This document shows, piece by piece, positions 40,491 through 52,398 of a stretch of DNA of 64,000 bases (position 1 is the stretch's first letter; each line of letters starts with the position of its first letter). Under the pieces are notes generated by a model, which did not search any database, was not told where the DNA came from, and worked only from the letters and a program-made list of their open reading frames with translations. This DNA comes from Balanoglossus misakiensis. Taxonomy: Eukaryota > Hemichordata. The DNA is taken from positions 9,424,001 through 9,488,000 of the forward strand of contig CM082577.2 of NCBI GenBank assembly GCA_040954595.2, written 5' to 3'. A program made the translations under genes and the position numbers.

Positions 40491-43400
40491 AACAACAACA
40501 GCAACAACAACAACAGCAACAACAACAGCAACAAGACTCCTATAATCGGTCCAGTGTTTGTAAAACTGAATATAGTTCGCTCTGTCTGGTTCGGGACTAT
40601 ACATTTTGTACATGCATGTAGGTTCGATGACATGTCCTTCACTTCACGTTTATTTTTTCTCGATTCCCGCCAATCTCTGTGGGACAAAATTTCGTTCACA
40701 CGTGATACTGACTTTGACACAGAAAAAAAATGTCTGACGCTTCCGAAGCAACTCTTTCACGCCGTGCCAATCCTAATTATCCACGGTGCCTAACATAACA
40801 CAATCCTTCAGAGGTTACATTTGTCATGCTTGACCTGTCGTGTCGAGGAATGGTGTCTGCTGCGTGTGTTTACGCTGTCCTGGTGTGTTATTTTTTTCTT
40901 TCAGCGACCTTGGTCGCGCTGCTATGACTCAAGATTGCACTGTATGTCAGCTACAAATGGCCTCGGTGACACAATAGCCGTGACTTTCAGATGCACTTTT
41001 TTTGATAACCATTAACAGTAATTGTAAAAGTGACATAAAAGAACCTGCGTGCGCAGCGTTACAGACAGAGAAGAATTTGCCCAAGGCCAAAATATATAGG
41101 GATTAACCCAGACGATAAAACGAACTACCCGCAATGATGTATGTAGCCGCCATGCGCGTTGACACCACATCCGAGGCCTTAACATTAGGACGAAGCCATG
41201 TGACATGTGACATACGTACGCCAGTGACGCGACCACCCCCCAAACAAATCCAGATAAACTCGCTTGACCACACGAAACCAGAAGACACCGTAATGCAATA
41301 ACAGTACAGTAATAATTGTTTTCCGTGATCAGGACAGTAAATATTAAAGCTAGGGCGATATGAAAGGATATGTTCACGAGAAATGATGTTATTAAAACTT
41401 CGCACAATCTATGTCTGCATCATAATCCGGTGCATCCAACCTAACCACTTGCACAGGATTCAAAATGGCGGAAAAAAATTCTCGCAAGCTGTTAGTGTAC
41501 GACCTTGCTTCAACAAGGCATGGTCGGTCCTGCTATAAATAGGGTACATCGACATACCACGAGTCTCATGAACCTTGTACTCTTTTACGTTAGGGTCCTC
41601 CGTCTTTTGGGCATAGCAGAAATCACCGTGATTTACCACCTGATTGTAAGCCACATGAAAAAAAGCAAGGATGTAGGGCCTGTGGGGTAACGCCATGATT
41701 TGGCAGAGTATCAAGAGCCATACAAATACTTTACAGTATATTCTTTCCTGATTGTTTTGCCACGTCAGGATCCGCTCGGACGCATCAGTGATGGTTTATG
41801 CGTCTGAAAAGACATAAAATCGCTAACCTTCAATATATAGATTTGGTTGATCGTTTCTCAAATTATTTTATCGGGCTAAAATAACTAACTTCTTGATCTT
41901 CTGCTCTTGTGCGTTAACGAAGGAATCCCAGGAAAAACACTCCACAGATACTGAAATTTGTCAAAACCGAAACATCGAAGTTCAAACTTTAGGTGTGCGC
42001 CAAATAGTTTGAAATCAATGCACAATCCTTAGCAGAATGTTTGTATATGCCAACCAGCGCATATTACTTGAGGTTGATATGGGCAATGGATTTAGTTAGC
42101 ATTGCTCGATATCATACGCAGAAGTCTTCTTCTAATCTTCGGCATTCTCGTTTGTTGTTACAGAGGCGTACACAGACTGGTGTCCCGGCGGTTGCTGTGA
42201 CTGTCCACCGATTGAACCGCCACCATGCTTCTGTGCCGAGCCACCATGTCTGCCCTGTGAAGAGTTTCCCATACCGCAACCAGGTAAGAGGATAGCGTTC
42301 TGCTGATGTCACATCGTTCGATAAACGGTTAATGGCACCTGATCACATTTATCATATCTAGGGATGTACCCTTTGGATCTAGGCCTACAGCCAGAAAAAC
42401 GGATTGCTGTCCAATGCGGGACAGAAGAAAACATATTGTAGAAGGGATAGATTATAATTTTATTATCTGTTGCATGTTTATCATACCACAGACAAAGAGA
42501 AAAACATCACACGAAAACAGGGACACGTGTATCATTGATAACATCTACGGTCGAGGTTTAGCCCACTTAGTAAGGCGTGCTTCATCATGAGACAGGTTCT
42601 CCTGGCGCGGCCTTGTAGAGCTATCATTTCCGAAAGAATGATCTTTGACCTGCAGAACATAGACTTTAGCGTTGGGCAAAATGCCACCGGCCATCGACAT
42701 ATCCGTTGCGCGGATAACCTGGGTAAACAGCGGCTTCCGATTATTGACCATTGTTTCGTCGACAGATGATCTGAACGACCGCGTTCTTGATAAAAGTATT
42801 TCCGATCTGCGGAAACAAGCATCATCAACGCAGGGCAGGGTCCTGAAGATCAATGACCGATAAAATACGATTCTGTGTCAAATATTGTCCTTCTTTAGTC
42901 TTGTCTAGTTTGTCTCAAAATGTTGTCAAGTTGTGCTGCTGTGGGGACTGTAGATCGTGATTATCAAAATAGCAATCACTGATCAACCTGCTCATGTTTT
43001 CTTGTCACGAAAATATCACTACACTTTATTTGGTTTAATCTCATGCAATGTTTGCGACAATTTCGGAGGACATTCATTAACACATTGCGTAAACATGATC
43101 CAATCTTTCATTGAGAACATTTAAGGCCCAATTTATTTATTATTTATTAATTAATTAATGTATTTATTTACATGTGTTTAGTAATAGACAACATACCACC
43201 GGTTTTCCATGGCTGTCCTGTCGACATGCAACGAACACTTCCAGCTCAACAAGAGACAATATCTGTTTGCTGGCGCGAACCGTGGGCAAGCGACAACAGG
43301 GGACCACTACACATACAGTAAGGGTGTCCACAAAAGAGTACATGTATTTCACTCTGGTGTTGTTCTAATGGTTTACGGACCAAAAAGGATTAAAGTCGTT

Positions 43401-46400
43401 AAATTCTGTGTTATTTTGATTATTTGGGTTTTGCTGGGTGACTCTTAGTACCCAGAGTTCATCAGAATTGTACCAACAGCTGCAGAGAGAGAGAGGGGGA
43501 GGGAGAGAGAGGGAGGGGAGAGAGAGGGGGGAGGGGGGAGAGAGAGGTGACCATTTTGAAATTGTTATACGCCGCTTGTAGTTATGTGAAGACTGGTACG
43601 AATTCGAAACACGTGAAGAAGTCGACACTTCACCGACAGACAGACAGACATCGGCGAGATGACGCTATGATCATCGCTGATGCCAGTCCAACTGAAACCA
43701 TCCAAAGCGATCGATGTTTAAACAATTGTTTTCTGGTCTTTTCTTCACTCAGGCCAACGCGTCAAGGTCCGAAACCATGTTCAGAATTCCGCGAGGGAAC
43801 TCACACGATCACGTATACCGCGAATGATTTCGCGGGGAACAACGCACAGTGTCAGTTTACGATAACTGTTCATGGTGAGCATATTGCTTGTTTCTCCATT
43901 TTGCTATCCATCGGGTGAACACCAAGTTCTCATGTCTACAGTACTATTTCCAAAATCCTTTGTTTGTCTGCCTGAATTGCCCAATGCATTTATCTCAAAT
44001 GTTTTCTCTCTGCCATTTTCTTCTGGGTGTGGCAATATATTTCATTCGAATGAATGTTTCAGTAGAGACCTAGCTCAAACTTAGTTTCCTAATAGGTCAC
44101 TGTGACCGTCATCGTCACCACGTTAAAAAAGCAATGCTTAGACCAGCACTGCCTCGTACAACGAAGCCTGTCATTGCAAATGTTCTATTCGCGAAATCTG
44201 TTGCGTTTGCTCCGTCGAGAAAACAATGTTTTTGTCTGCACAGAGTGCCACTGATTCGCCTTCTTACGCCATCCCAGAGTAATGTACATGTGTACTTTAT
44301 TTCCATCTTTCAACAGCCATCGTTTGCAGCAAGCTCTTGGCGCCCCCCAACGCCCGAATCACCTGCAGCCGCGAGAACCGCCAGGGATCGGTGTGTCAGT
44401 ACTACTGTGATTCGCACTACTCCCTGGTGACGGGTTCAAAGCAACGCGTTTGCGGCGCCGACGGGGAGTGGTCTGGCACACAGGCGACTTGTGAAAGTAA
44501 GTCACCGTGATCAATACTTCATTACATCTTTTATAGTTTTAATTAACCCTGCTTCTGAATTTGTTTTAAGATTCACGACGTAAATGTGTGTCCCTCTATC
44601 ACCCGGTGCATGTTATCACTTTGGAGAACCCTTAGACTGAGAGATTCAGTCGTGTGCGGGCGCGCGCCCCGACAATTCCTAGTCCCTTGGAAAGGGTCTC
44701 AGACGGCGAGCCGGAGCGCCCGCACAGGACTGAATCTTCCAGTCTAAAAAAAAACTTGCATTTTTAGAAATAACCTACCGAAAAACTGTTTCTATTTTCA
44801 CCATGATAAAAGAAAGATAAAATCAACTATATTCGCCATGCGTTTTGATGTTAAAACTCACAGCCCGTCTTATTTCGCCGGGCCATAACGAACAATCCCT
44901 GCCCTGATTTCAGTTCGCCGCTGTGAAGTTCTGATGACGCCAACGAACGGCTACCTGCGCTGTCGAGGGGGCGATGTTCCCGGTTCGACTTGCACTTATC
45001 ACTGTAGTCATGGTTACCACATCGCGTCGGGACATGAGGTAAGAAGGTGCCGAGCCGACGGACATTGGTCCGGGGAAGAAGCCCGCTGCGAAGGTGAGGA
45101 AACAAATACCTGTGTGCCTGAGTGTCTTCCTACACGAACCAAGCACGTCTAACTCTGGCATAAATACTTTAAAGGCACACAATCGCTCTTTTTTACCGTT
45201 TTGGTGATATCAAGAATACATGGAATACTTGCATAAAGTCTGTCAAGGTTCGTGACTTATAAAGTGTAAAACATTTACCCCGTTTTGCTGTATGTAAAGA
45301 AATACTTTGTTAGTGACCTCTAGAAAAAACTGGCTACTCTCTATACCAACTTCAACTTGGCTTCCCCATCACGGGTATGTATATATTCCTTTAACCTGTA
45401 CCACCTTTTTTTAACGTTGACAGCTAGACGGTGTTCAGAGCTGTCGGCCCCAGCCAACGGTTATGTGAGTTGTACCGGTACCAGGCCCCGGTCAGTGTGC
45501 CACTACCGATGCGACGTGGGGTACCACATCGAGGTTGGCTCAACGTCGCGAACTTGCAGCAGTGAAGGCGAATGGTCTGGAGCTCCCGCTATATGTCTGA
45601 GTAAGCAATTCTGTACCAGTAGACATGGCTTAGTGTGATCATTTTCTTGGGCTTTTCCTCGATCCACTCACCCGCCTTGCCAGGAGGCCATTAAAAGAAA
45701 ACAAGGTGGCCAAAATCAGAAGGGAATTTTAGGGTACCTCTTACACGTTGAATATTTTGTCTTGTACTGTCTGCGACTCTGTAGATTGATAACGTTTTAC
45801 AAGTACACAGTCCAATCACTGGTCACAGACTTTGTAGCGAGAATGCTAAAACCTTCACAAAATAATTCATGCGTCATGTTTCTTCACGTACAGGAAGAGT
45901 GGTCAATTGCTCGCCACTGTCAGCTCCCCACTATGGTCGTATATCCTGTCAGGGCGACAACCAACCGGGTTCCTGGTGTCAATATTCGTGTGATCACGGT
46001 TACCTGCTGGAAGGAGATAGAAGTCGTATCTGTGAAGACAACGGCAGATGGACTGGCCGGGAGCCGTCGTGTTATCGTAAGCAGCGATTATCGATTACAG
46101 AATACTGGATGGATTGGATGGATGGATGGATGGATGGATGGATGGATGGATGAATGAATGAATGAATGAATGAATGAATGAATGAATGAATGAATGAATG
46201 AATGAATGAATGAATGAATGAATGAACAGTATATAACTTTTAACAAGAAAGAGAGTTCGTTTAGAGAACCAGACGTTCAGTGGACGTGTTCATTCTTACA
46301 ATAATGTTGAATGCTTTGCCTTGAAAGAGACTCACTATGTAAACTCAATGACACTCGATCTCTCTTGAATTCAAAGAGATTTCATGTAGGTGCGAACGAA

Positions 46401-49400
46401 AAGGGTCTCCCGGGTGTGTACTTCACCACGCAACTAACCCACTCACAAACTTATCTCTTAAATACGAGGACATCACGCAGCATTTTAATAATATTCCTTG
46501 CAGCTAAATCCTGCCAGGTGTTGCCTCACCCGGCCAACGGGCGCGTGTCGTGCGACGCCCACACACCGGGCTCAACGTGTCGCTACTCCTGTAACAGCGG
46601 CTATGCCATCGACCAGGGCTCCGACTACCGGACCTGCCAACAGACGGGAGTCTGGTCGGGAACAGAGGCAGTGTGCGTGCGTAAGTACCCGAGCAACACA
46701 ACGCATTTATTTCGTTCCCAAAGTCAATTGATATTTCTGTTGAGTAAACCGATCATCATAGCTGTCTCACACACCGTTATGTTATACGAACAATTTGTGT
46801 CTCTTCTACATACATGTAGCTGTTTTTTTTAGAGAATGTTGCTCTTTTACTCATTTGTATTGCCGACCACATTACTCATCTTGCCAAAAATTGTATGACG
46901 AGGAACTGAATAACAAAAGTCAGGGCCACCCTTTGAACGACTCCATGGTCTTCTTTCAGCGGCCAGCTGTTCACCGCTGCCCCCGCCTCCGAACGGAGAA
47001 GTGAACTGCGAGGGCAACTCCTACGGCTCCCGGTGTCAGTACCGGTGCAATGCGGGTTACTCCATCGGCAGTGGATCGTCCACCAGGACCTGTGAATCTG
47101 GCGGGCGCTGGTCTGGCTCCGAAGTGACATGTGTCGGTAAGAACCCACGAAAGGGCTGGAGAGGGCACATTTGGCTCTCCAGAGGGGCCGTCAATGATCT
47201 TTGGCTTGCACTTATCTTTTACGTACCACAAGCTTCCTTGAATTGGCCATTGTAGGAGTGACTACGGTGAATACTAATGCAGTACAGTTACTTATCATAT
47301 ATTGATTCACTCCATGGAGACCTTTTTTACATATCTAAAATCAAGTAATATTTAATAAAATTCAGCAAGGTACACATGACCAGACAGACTGCCATTATTC
47401 CAGAATAGTTGCTCTGTTTTGAAAGATGCCTTTATTTATTATTTTGTGTTTGCATAGTGGACGGTTGCTCACCACTCAGAGATATTCGCAATGGCTACAT
47501 CCAGTGTCAGGGCAACAATGAGGTGGGTACGAGGTGCGCCTACTACTGTGACGAGGGCTATTCCCTGGGCCTTGGATCCCAGTACCGGGATTGTCGTCCT
47601 TCTGGTAGATATGGCGACAGGGCCGAGTGGTCGGGAGAGGAACCCGTGTGTCAAGGTAAGACGCTAAAATGATGTGCAACCACCCAATGAGAGAATATTT
47701 TTTACAGAATACTTTGATCGTTTGTGACGGGCAGCGCTCCGTCTTATTTTCTGTGCCAAAAACTAATGTGTGTTTTTAATGCTCTGCATATCTTTAGTGT
47801 TTTTATACTTGGAACCCGGCGTTCAGAACGGACGATACACCCTTTTCATTCATAAGTATAGCGCCCTCACGCAGCCATCTTGAATTTGAACTCAAAGCGA
47901 GGCCAATGGGGGAAAGTTGACCAATCACATCAAAGGATATCCCGATTGGCCTCACTTTGAGTTCAAATCCATGAGGGCGCTAGACCAGTACTTACGAAAA
48001 GTTCAACAACATCAACCTGCATATAAAAAAGAAAATAATTTCTTACATGAATATTGTGTCCACATTCTCTTTCCCACTGCAGATGAAAGATGTGAGCGTC
48101 TTGATGATCCACCCCATGGTTACGTCCAGTGCAATGGTAATAACGATGTGGGTACCAGGTGCACTTACTACTGCAACGAAGGTTACTCTCTGATCCTGGG
48201 GTCGCAGTATCGTGACTGCCGGTCGGACAGCCGCACCGGCAGGGCAAGTTGGACGGGGACGGACCCAGTCTGCCAGGGTAATTAACGCTTTCTTCCAGAA
48301 TAGAACGCTCTCGTTACCGAGCGTTGAAAATGAAAATCGTTCTCCAAGTGAATGACCGCTAATGAATGAATGAATGAATGAATGAATGAATGTATGTATG
48401 TATGTATGTATGTACATGTATGTATGTATGTATGTATGTATGTATGTATGTATGTATGTATGTATGTATGTATGTATGTATGTATGTATGTATGTATGTA
48501 TGTATGTATGTATGTTTGTTTGTTTGTTTGTTTGTTTGTTTGTTTGTTTGTTTGTTTGTTTGTGCGTTTTGCCTAAGTGAATATTTACCGGCAATTTCTT
48601 TTATTTTCGTCGATCTATCTGATTTAGTGAGTGAGAAAAAGCTGCCTTGTCCCACGATACAAGGCCTACAGAACGCTGTACAGATATGCAGTAGTCAAAC
48701 CATGGATCCTGGTGTATACTGTGATTTCGTCTGTAAGTCTGGCTACTCGTACGTCAGAGGAAACAAACGAATTATCTGTCGCAATAATGGGAGATGGAGC
48801 GCCGACGTTGATATCGTCTGTGAAGGTACACGTTATTCATATTTTGTGTCCATTTGGACAGCTGTATCTGGGAATACACAATATACAATGTACATGCATT
48901 GCAGGCAGGGGTTTCCAGACGTTGCAGCACCAAGATGATTTTGAACTCATTTTGGCACGGTTTGTCTCTAAAGATGTTTCAGCGGGAATATTTTAGAGTA
49001 ACTGTTCAAGAATTATTCATTAGCATACAATTACCGTACTAGCTAGGCCCTATATATTGTAGTATATAATGTTTGCGTCATGGGGCAACGCAAGATTTGA
49101 CAACTTTCTAACGTAGACTCCTTGGAGTTCACAAAAGGCATTGTATCAACGTGAGGTTTGCCGAACCAATTTGTTGAACAACATAAAATAGTCTATTTTC
49201 CTTCCTCTCGCTCCCCTCTCTTTCCGTCTCACCCATATTCACACAAACCACAACCACCACAGAAGAAACATGCGACGCCCTGCCTTCGCACATTTCGCAC
49301 GGTCAGCTCGCGTGTCCCAGGATGTCCAATGACCGGGCGTTTCCAATCAGGACCCGTTGCGAATACCGGTGCGACCACGGCTACTCACTGAAGCCGGATC

Positions 49401-49732
49401 CCACCTCGACTGTCAGGATCTGTGGACCTGGCGGGGAGTGGTCGGGGCAGAGGGGGTATTGTGGTGAGTGGCAGCATATATATAGTGAACGGGAGTTAGT
49501 CTTCGAGTTCAAACTGAATACCGACAGTAGTAGAGATATCCACCCACGTTCATGAAAAAAAAATAGCTGAAGCGTACACGTCGACATGACATGAAGGAAA
49601 GAGACGTGCGGCTCATTTTAGAACATTCCGCCTATGTTTTCAAGTGTTGGCTACACACCCGGTTATATTTAGTTTACGTGCAGTTACGGTACGGTTCAAA
49701 TTTTAAGAAAATGCGGTTCAAATTTTAAGAAT

Positions 49733-49765
<33 letters not shown>

Positions 49766-52398
49766 TCTCACTCACTCTCTCTGTCTCTCTTTGTCTCGCT
49801 CCCAGAAAAAGAAACAAGCACCTGTAGAGCTCTACCGGCAGAGATTGTACACGGCCGGCTCATGTGCTACGGCGAGGCCGATGCCAGAGAGCATGCCGTC
49901 GGGACTCGCTGTGAATATAGATGTGACAGCGGCTACAGCCTGGAGCCTCAGCCGCCGTCGAGCACGGTCAGGATCTGTGAAGCCGGCGGTGGATGGTCAG
50001 GTCACAGGGGGTCTTGTGTTGGTAAGTGTGTCGTTTCTGTGTAGTATTGGTTTCAGGTGCAATATTTCGTTTACTGACCCCAACGTACATGTACATATTC
50101 ACTTTGTTCAGCCACTATGTGAGAAATTTCTCGGAAGAATGCAGCCCCTTTTCACCGAAATATAGGATTAAATCTGTTTAAAAAATAAGAATCTGTTTTC
50201 TGTTTAACCAAAGGACAGTCAAAAGGTTCAACTTCTGTAAAAATTTAAAATATCAGCCACCATTGCTGAAAATTGACGCAGAGTACTGTAATCATGTACA
50301 TGATTTACTGCTGTATTTACAGCGCCATCGGAAATCGCGTCGTGCACGCCGCTGACGCCCCCTAGCAACGGCGATGTCCGCTGTGACAGAGGTCCCGCCA
50401 TTGGCTCCGCCTGCACCTACACCTGTGATGCCGGTTACAGACTTGTTGGTGGATCATTCGCGCGACTGTGTCTGGCTACTGCGGAGTGGAGTGGAACCGA
50501 GCCGTTCTGTCAAGGTATATAGTCTGCAATAAATCGATCATGTATCCATGTGCACATACGGGCACAGAGACAGAGGGAGGGGCAGAGAGAGAGTGTGAGA
50601 CGAAGAGAGAGAGAGACACACACACAGAGACAGACATACAGACAGACGTATTACACACACGCACACATGCCCGCTACTGATAAATTTTGCCATAGAGTCA
50701 ATAAAAATGAATCTCATTTATGTTTTTCGGAGAAATATCATAAAAATTCTGCCTTACATCATAAATATTTCGTCATTGGCAGTGAAATGCTTTGTGCTTG
50801 TATAGTATTGTTTGTGTTTGAGTCGCTGGACCATGCGAAAGTCTCTCAGACTGGAAGTTTGACGGACAATTACGCAGCTCCATGGTGGCTATGTAAAGCG
50901 CGCTTTCTTATCCACACCCAGGGGATTCCAACCCGTGCCAGGAGCTGACCGCCCCGCCGAACGCGGTCATCCGCTGCCAAGGTCAGGCGGTGGACGACCG
51001 ATGTCAGTACAGATGCAATTCGGGCTACAAGATGACGTCAGGGTCGCCGGAGAGACAGTGCCAAACCAACGGGAAGTGGAGTGGTTCCGAACCCGTGTGC
51101 ACAGGTACGCAAAAATCATTCAAATTTACTATGATTAAAACGCCATTGCTTTGTTGGTATCTGGTGGAGGGGGTCTCCAACTGACGCGACCTCTGAATCA
51201 TGGTTGGGTTTTGTCTACCTCTCATATAAGGAGCCATGTTTCAGATGTACCTGGCCGCGCCGATCTCGTGAACGTTTGATCCTATACCAAAACCAAGAAA
51301 CCAACCATACAGCAGATCAAAATGTTCCCGGCCAACGGGTTCTCTCGACTCGCTTCGACGCACTCAACGAGTTGTTATTATCATGATTTTTGAGTGTTCA
51401 AAGATATTACCTAGACACACAAAACCTGTCTGATTTATTTTCGTGTGGTCTCGACTTCATGATTCGCCAACAGAAGTTAGATGCGAACCTCTGCCACCCC
51501 CGGACAATGGCCAAGTGGTGTGTTCCGGCGGCTACAGTTACGGCTGCAGGTGCGACTACTATTGCAATGTTGGATACTACGTCACGGGCGGTTCCTACAC
51601 CCGTTACTGCGATGGACGAGGACAGTGGACTGGAACTTCATGTTCGTGCCAACGTAAGTAAATTGTTTCGATTCGACTGCAGATAATGCCAGCCACCATG
51701 TGCACGTACCGTGGTGTATTTCAGTGAGAAAGGCGAGTTGGTAATAATGTAGCCGGGGGGGGGGGGGGGTGAGTCATGTTGATCTTCGAGTGTTATCGCT
51801 GACAAAATTTGCTTCAAGGGGAGCTACCCCAGAAATTTCTCGCCGGACACTTACGCTTACGCTACCATATAGCCAGTGGTAGCTTTTAAAGGGCGGCGCA
51901 TGTGCCAAACCAGAGACTCTTACAGTCAATGCCATCAGCCAGTATCCTGTCCTATCAACATGGCGACGACCATAGTCGGTGTCAGAGATCGGGAAAAGAC
52001 AGCAAAATTGGTCGAAAAGAAGGGACAAAACTTAAGTCTTCTTATACACGGTGCGAATGTGTCACGTTACACGTGTGACCACGTCTGCTCAGTTAAGCCA
52101 GTCCCGCTTGTGAGATGGTTTACCGGCGTTTAATTCTTCTGGCAGCGAACTCTCCGTGTCCACTGCCAAAATGTTAATATTCGTTCTGTCTTACTGTCTC
52201 TCTCTCTCTCACGTAGCCATTCAAGTAAAATGCAGCAACAGAAACTACTGCATGAGGAGCTGCGGCACCAGACGTTGCTCGCCCGGCGCCACGCGACTGA
52301 AAAGAGCCATTGACGCCGTCAAGAACCGACCGCAAACCGATCTGATCTCCGAACCGCTGCTTGCCGGTCGTGGCGAAGATGAACTCGAGTGGGTTTAA
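34107..52398 (+). CDS. Secreted HYR plus 14-CCP (sushi) domain protein
   Basis: Predicted 1098 aa. Exons: 34107-34182 (signal peptide MDTQRAARKALAVLVLLAGLVADKS), 34292-34315 (24-nt microexon, less sure), 42164-42283 (Cys/Pro-rich), 43182-43317 and 43753-43874 (HYR domain), then one CCP per exon: 44317-44496, 44914-45093, 45424-45600, 45894-46076, 46504-46680, 46960-47136, 47458-47655, 48083-48277, 48628-48825, 49263-49463, 49806-50021, 50323-50514, 50922-51104, 51474-51653; last exon 52217-52398. Every CCP exon is phase 1-1. Each CCP has six Cys rather than four: an extra pair sits at the 'NGxVxC' and 'GSxCxYxC' positions, as in selectin CCPs. The last exon has four Cys, then RLKR (furin-type) and a 30-residue acidic tail. 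HYR plus CCP suggests adhesion, matrix or complement-like binding; no protease or membrane segment is seen. Alternative: a fragment of a SVEP1-like protein, but the signal peptide and stop argue for a complete gene. Confidence 0.85.
37281..37390. repeat. (ACTC)n tetranucleotide array
   Basis: About 27 uninterrupted ACTC units in the large CCP-gene intron. Confidence 0.98.
39071..39267. repeat. 103-bp tandem duplication
   Basis: Two copies, each holding 'ccccttgccgttgggttgag' and 'aaagcctgtagaacaaa'. The motif cttgccg occurs at 39077 and 39180. Confidence 0.85.
39763..39797. repeat. Short inverted repeat (hairpin)
   Basis: 16-bp arms (39763-39778 and 39782-39797) with one mismatch around a 3-nt centre, containing 'ccatagaca'/'tgtctatgg'. 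Could be a solo MITE end or a cruciform-prone site. Confidence 0.75.
40381..40530. repeat. (ATC)n-(ACC)n-(AAC)n compound microsatellite
   Basis: Three successive trinucleotide blocks, ATC then ACC then AAC with CAG-type interruptions. Confidence 0.97.
43482..43548. repeat. GA-rich purine tract
   Basis: Runs of gagaga and gggg within the HYR intron of the CCP gene (43318-43752). Confidence 0.9.
44633..44746. mobile_element. 114-bp palindromic MITE-like element
   Basis: In the intron after CCP 1. The ends 'tagactgagagattcagtc' and (reverse complement) 'tagactggaagattcagtc' continue through 'tgtgcgggcgc', giving arms of about 32 bp. No coding capacity. Confidence 0.7.
46106..46226. repeat. (GGAT)n-(GAAT)n tetranucleotide array
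   Basis: In the intron after CCP 4: a GGAT block, then a longer GAAT block. Confidence 0.97.
47851..47996. mobile_element. Foldback element of about 146 bp
   Basis: In the intron after CCP 7. The arms (47861-47907 and 47945-47980) pair through 'gcgccctca', 'tttgaactcaaag' and 'gaggccaat'. Outer sequence 'taagta' is also inverted. MITE-like, no coding capacity. Confidence 0.7.
48361..48561. repeat. (GAAT)n-(GTAT)n-(GTTT)n tetranucleotide array
   Basis: In the intron before CCP 9: three successive tetranucleotide blocks, each differing from the last by one base. It ends about 65 bp before the exon acceptor. Confidence 0.97.
49733..49766. repeat. (ATC)n microsatellite
   Basis: Short trinucleotide array about 40 bp before the CCP 11 exon. 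Confidence 0.95.
51752..51770. repeat. G homopolymer tract
   Basis: Run of about 15 G in the last intron of the CCP gene. Confidence 0.85.

Larger units (their letters stand above)
34316..42163. other. Large intron of the CCP gene
   Basis: About 7.8 kb without a supported exon. It contains an (ACTC)n array (37281-37390), a 103-bp tandem duplication (39071-39267), a near-perfect hairpin (39763-39797) and a compound trinucleotide array (40381-40530). Reading frames in it lack domain resemblance and splice context. Confidence 0.55.

Noticed and set aside
40901-40990. Possible exon after a ttctttcag acceptor in the large CCP-gene intron
   Set aside because: In the required phase it hits a stop after a few codons.
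48390-48655. Cys-Met-Tyr-Val and Thr-Tyr-Ile-His repeat frames on both strands
   Set aside because: Translations of the tetranucleotide array, not protein genes.
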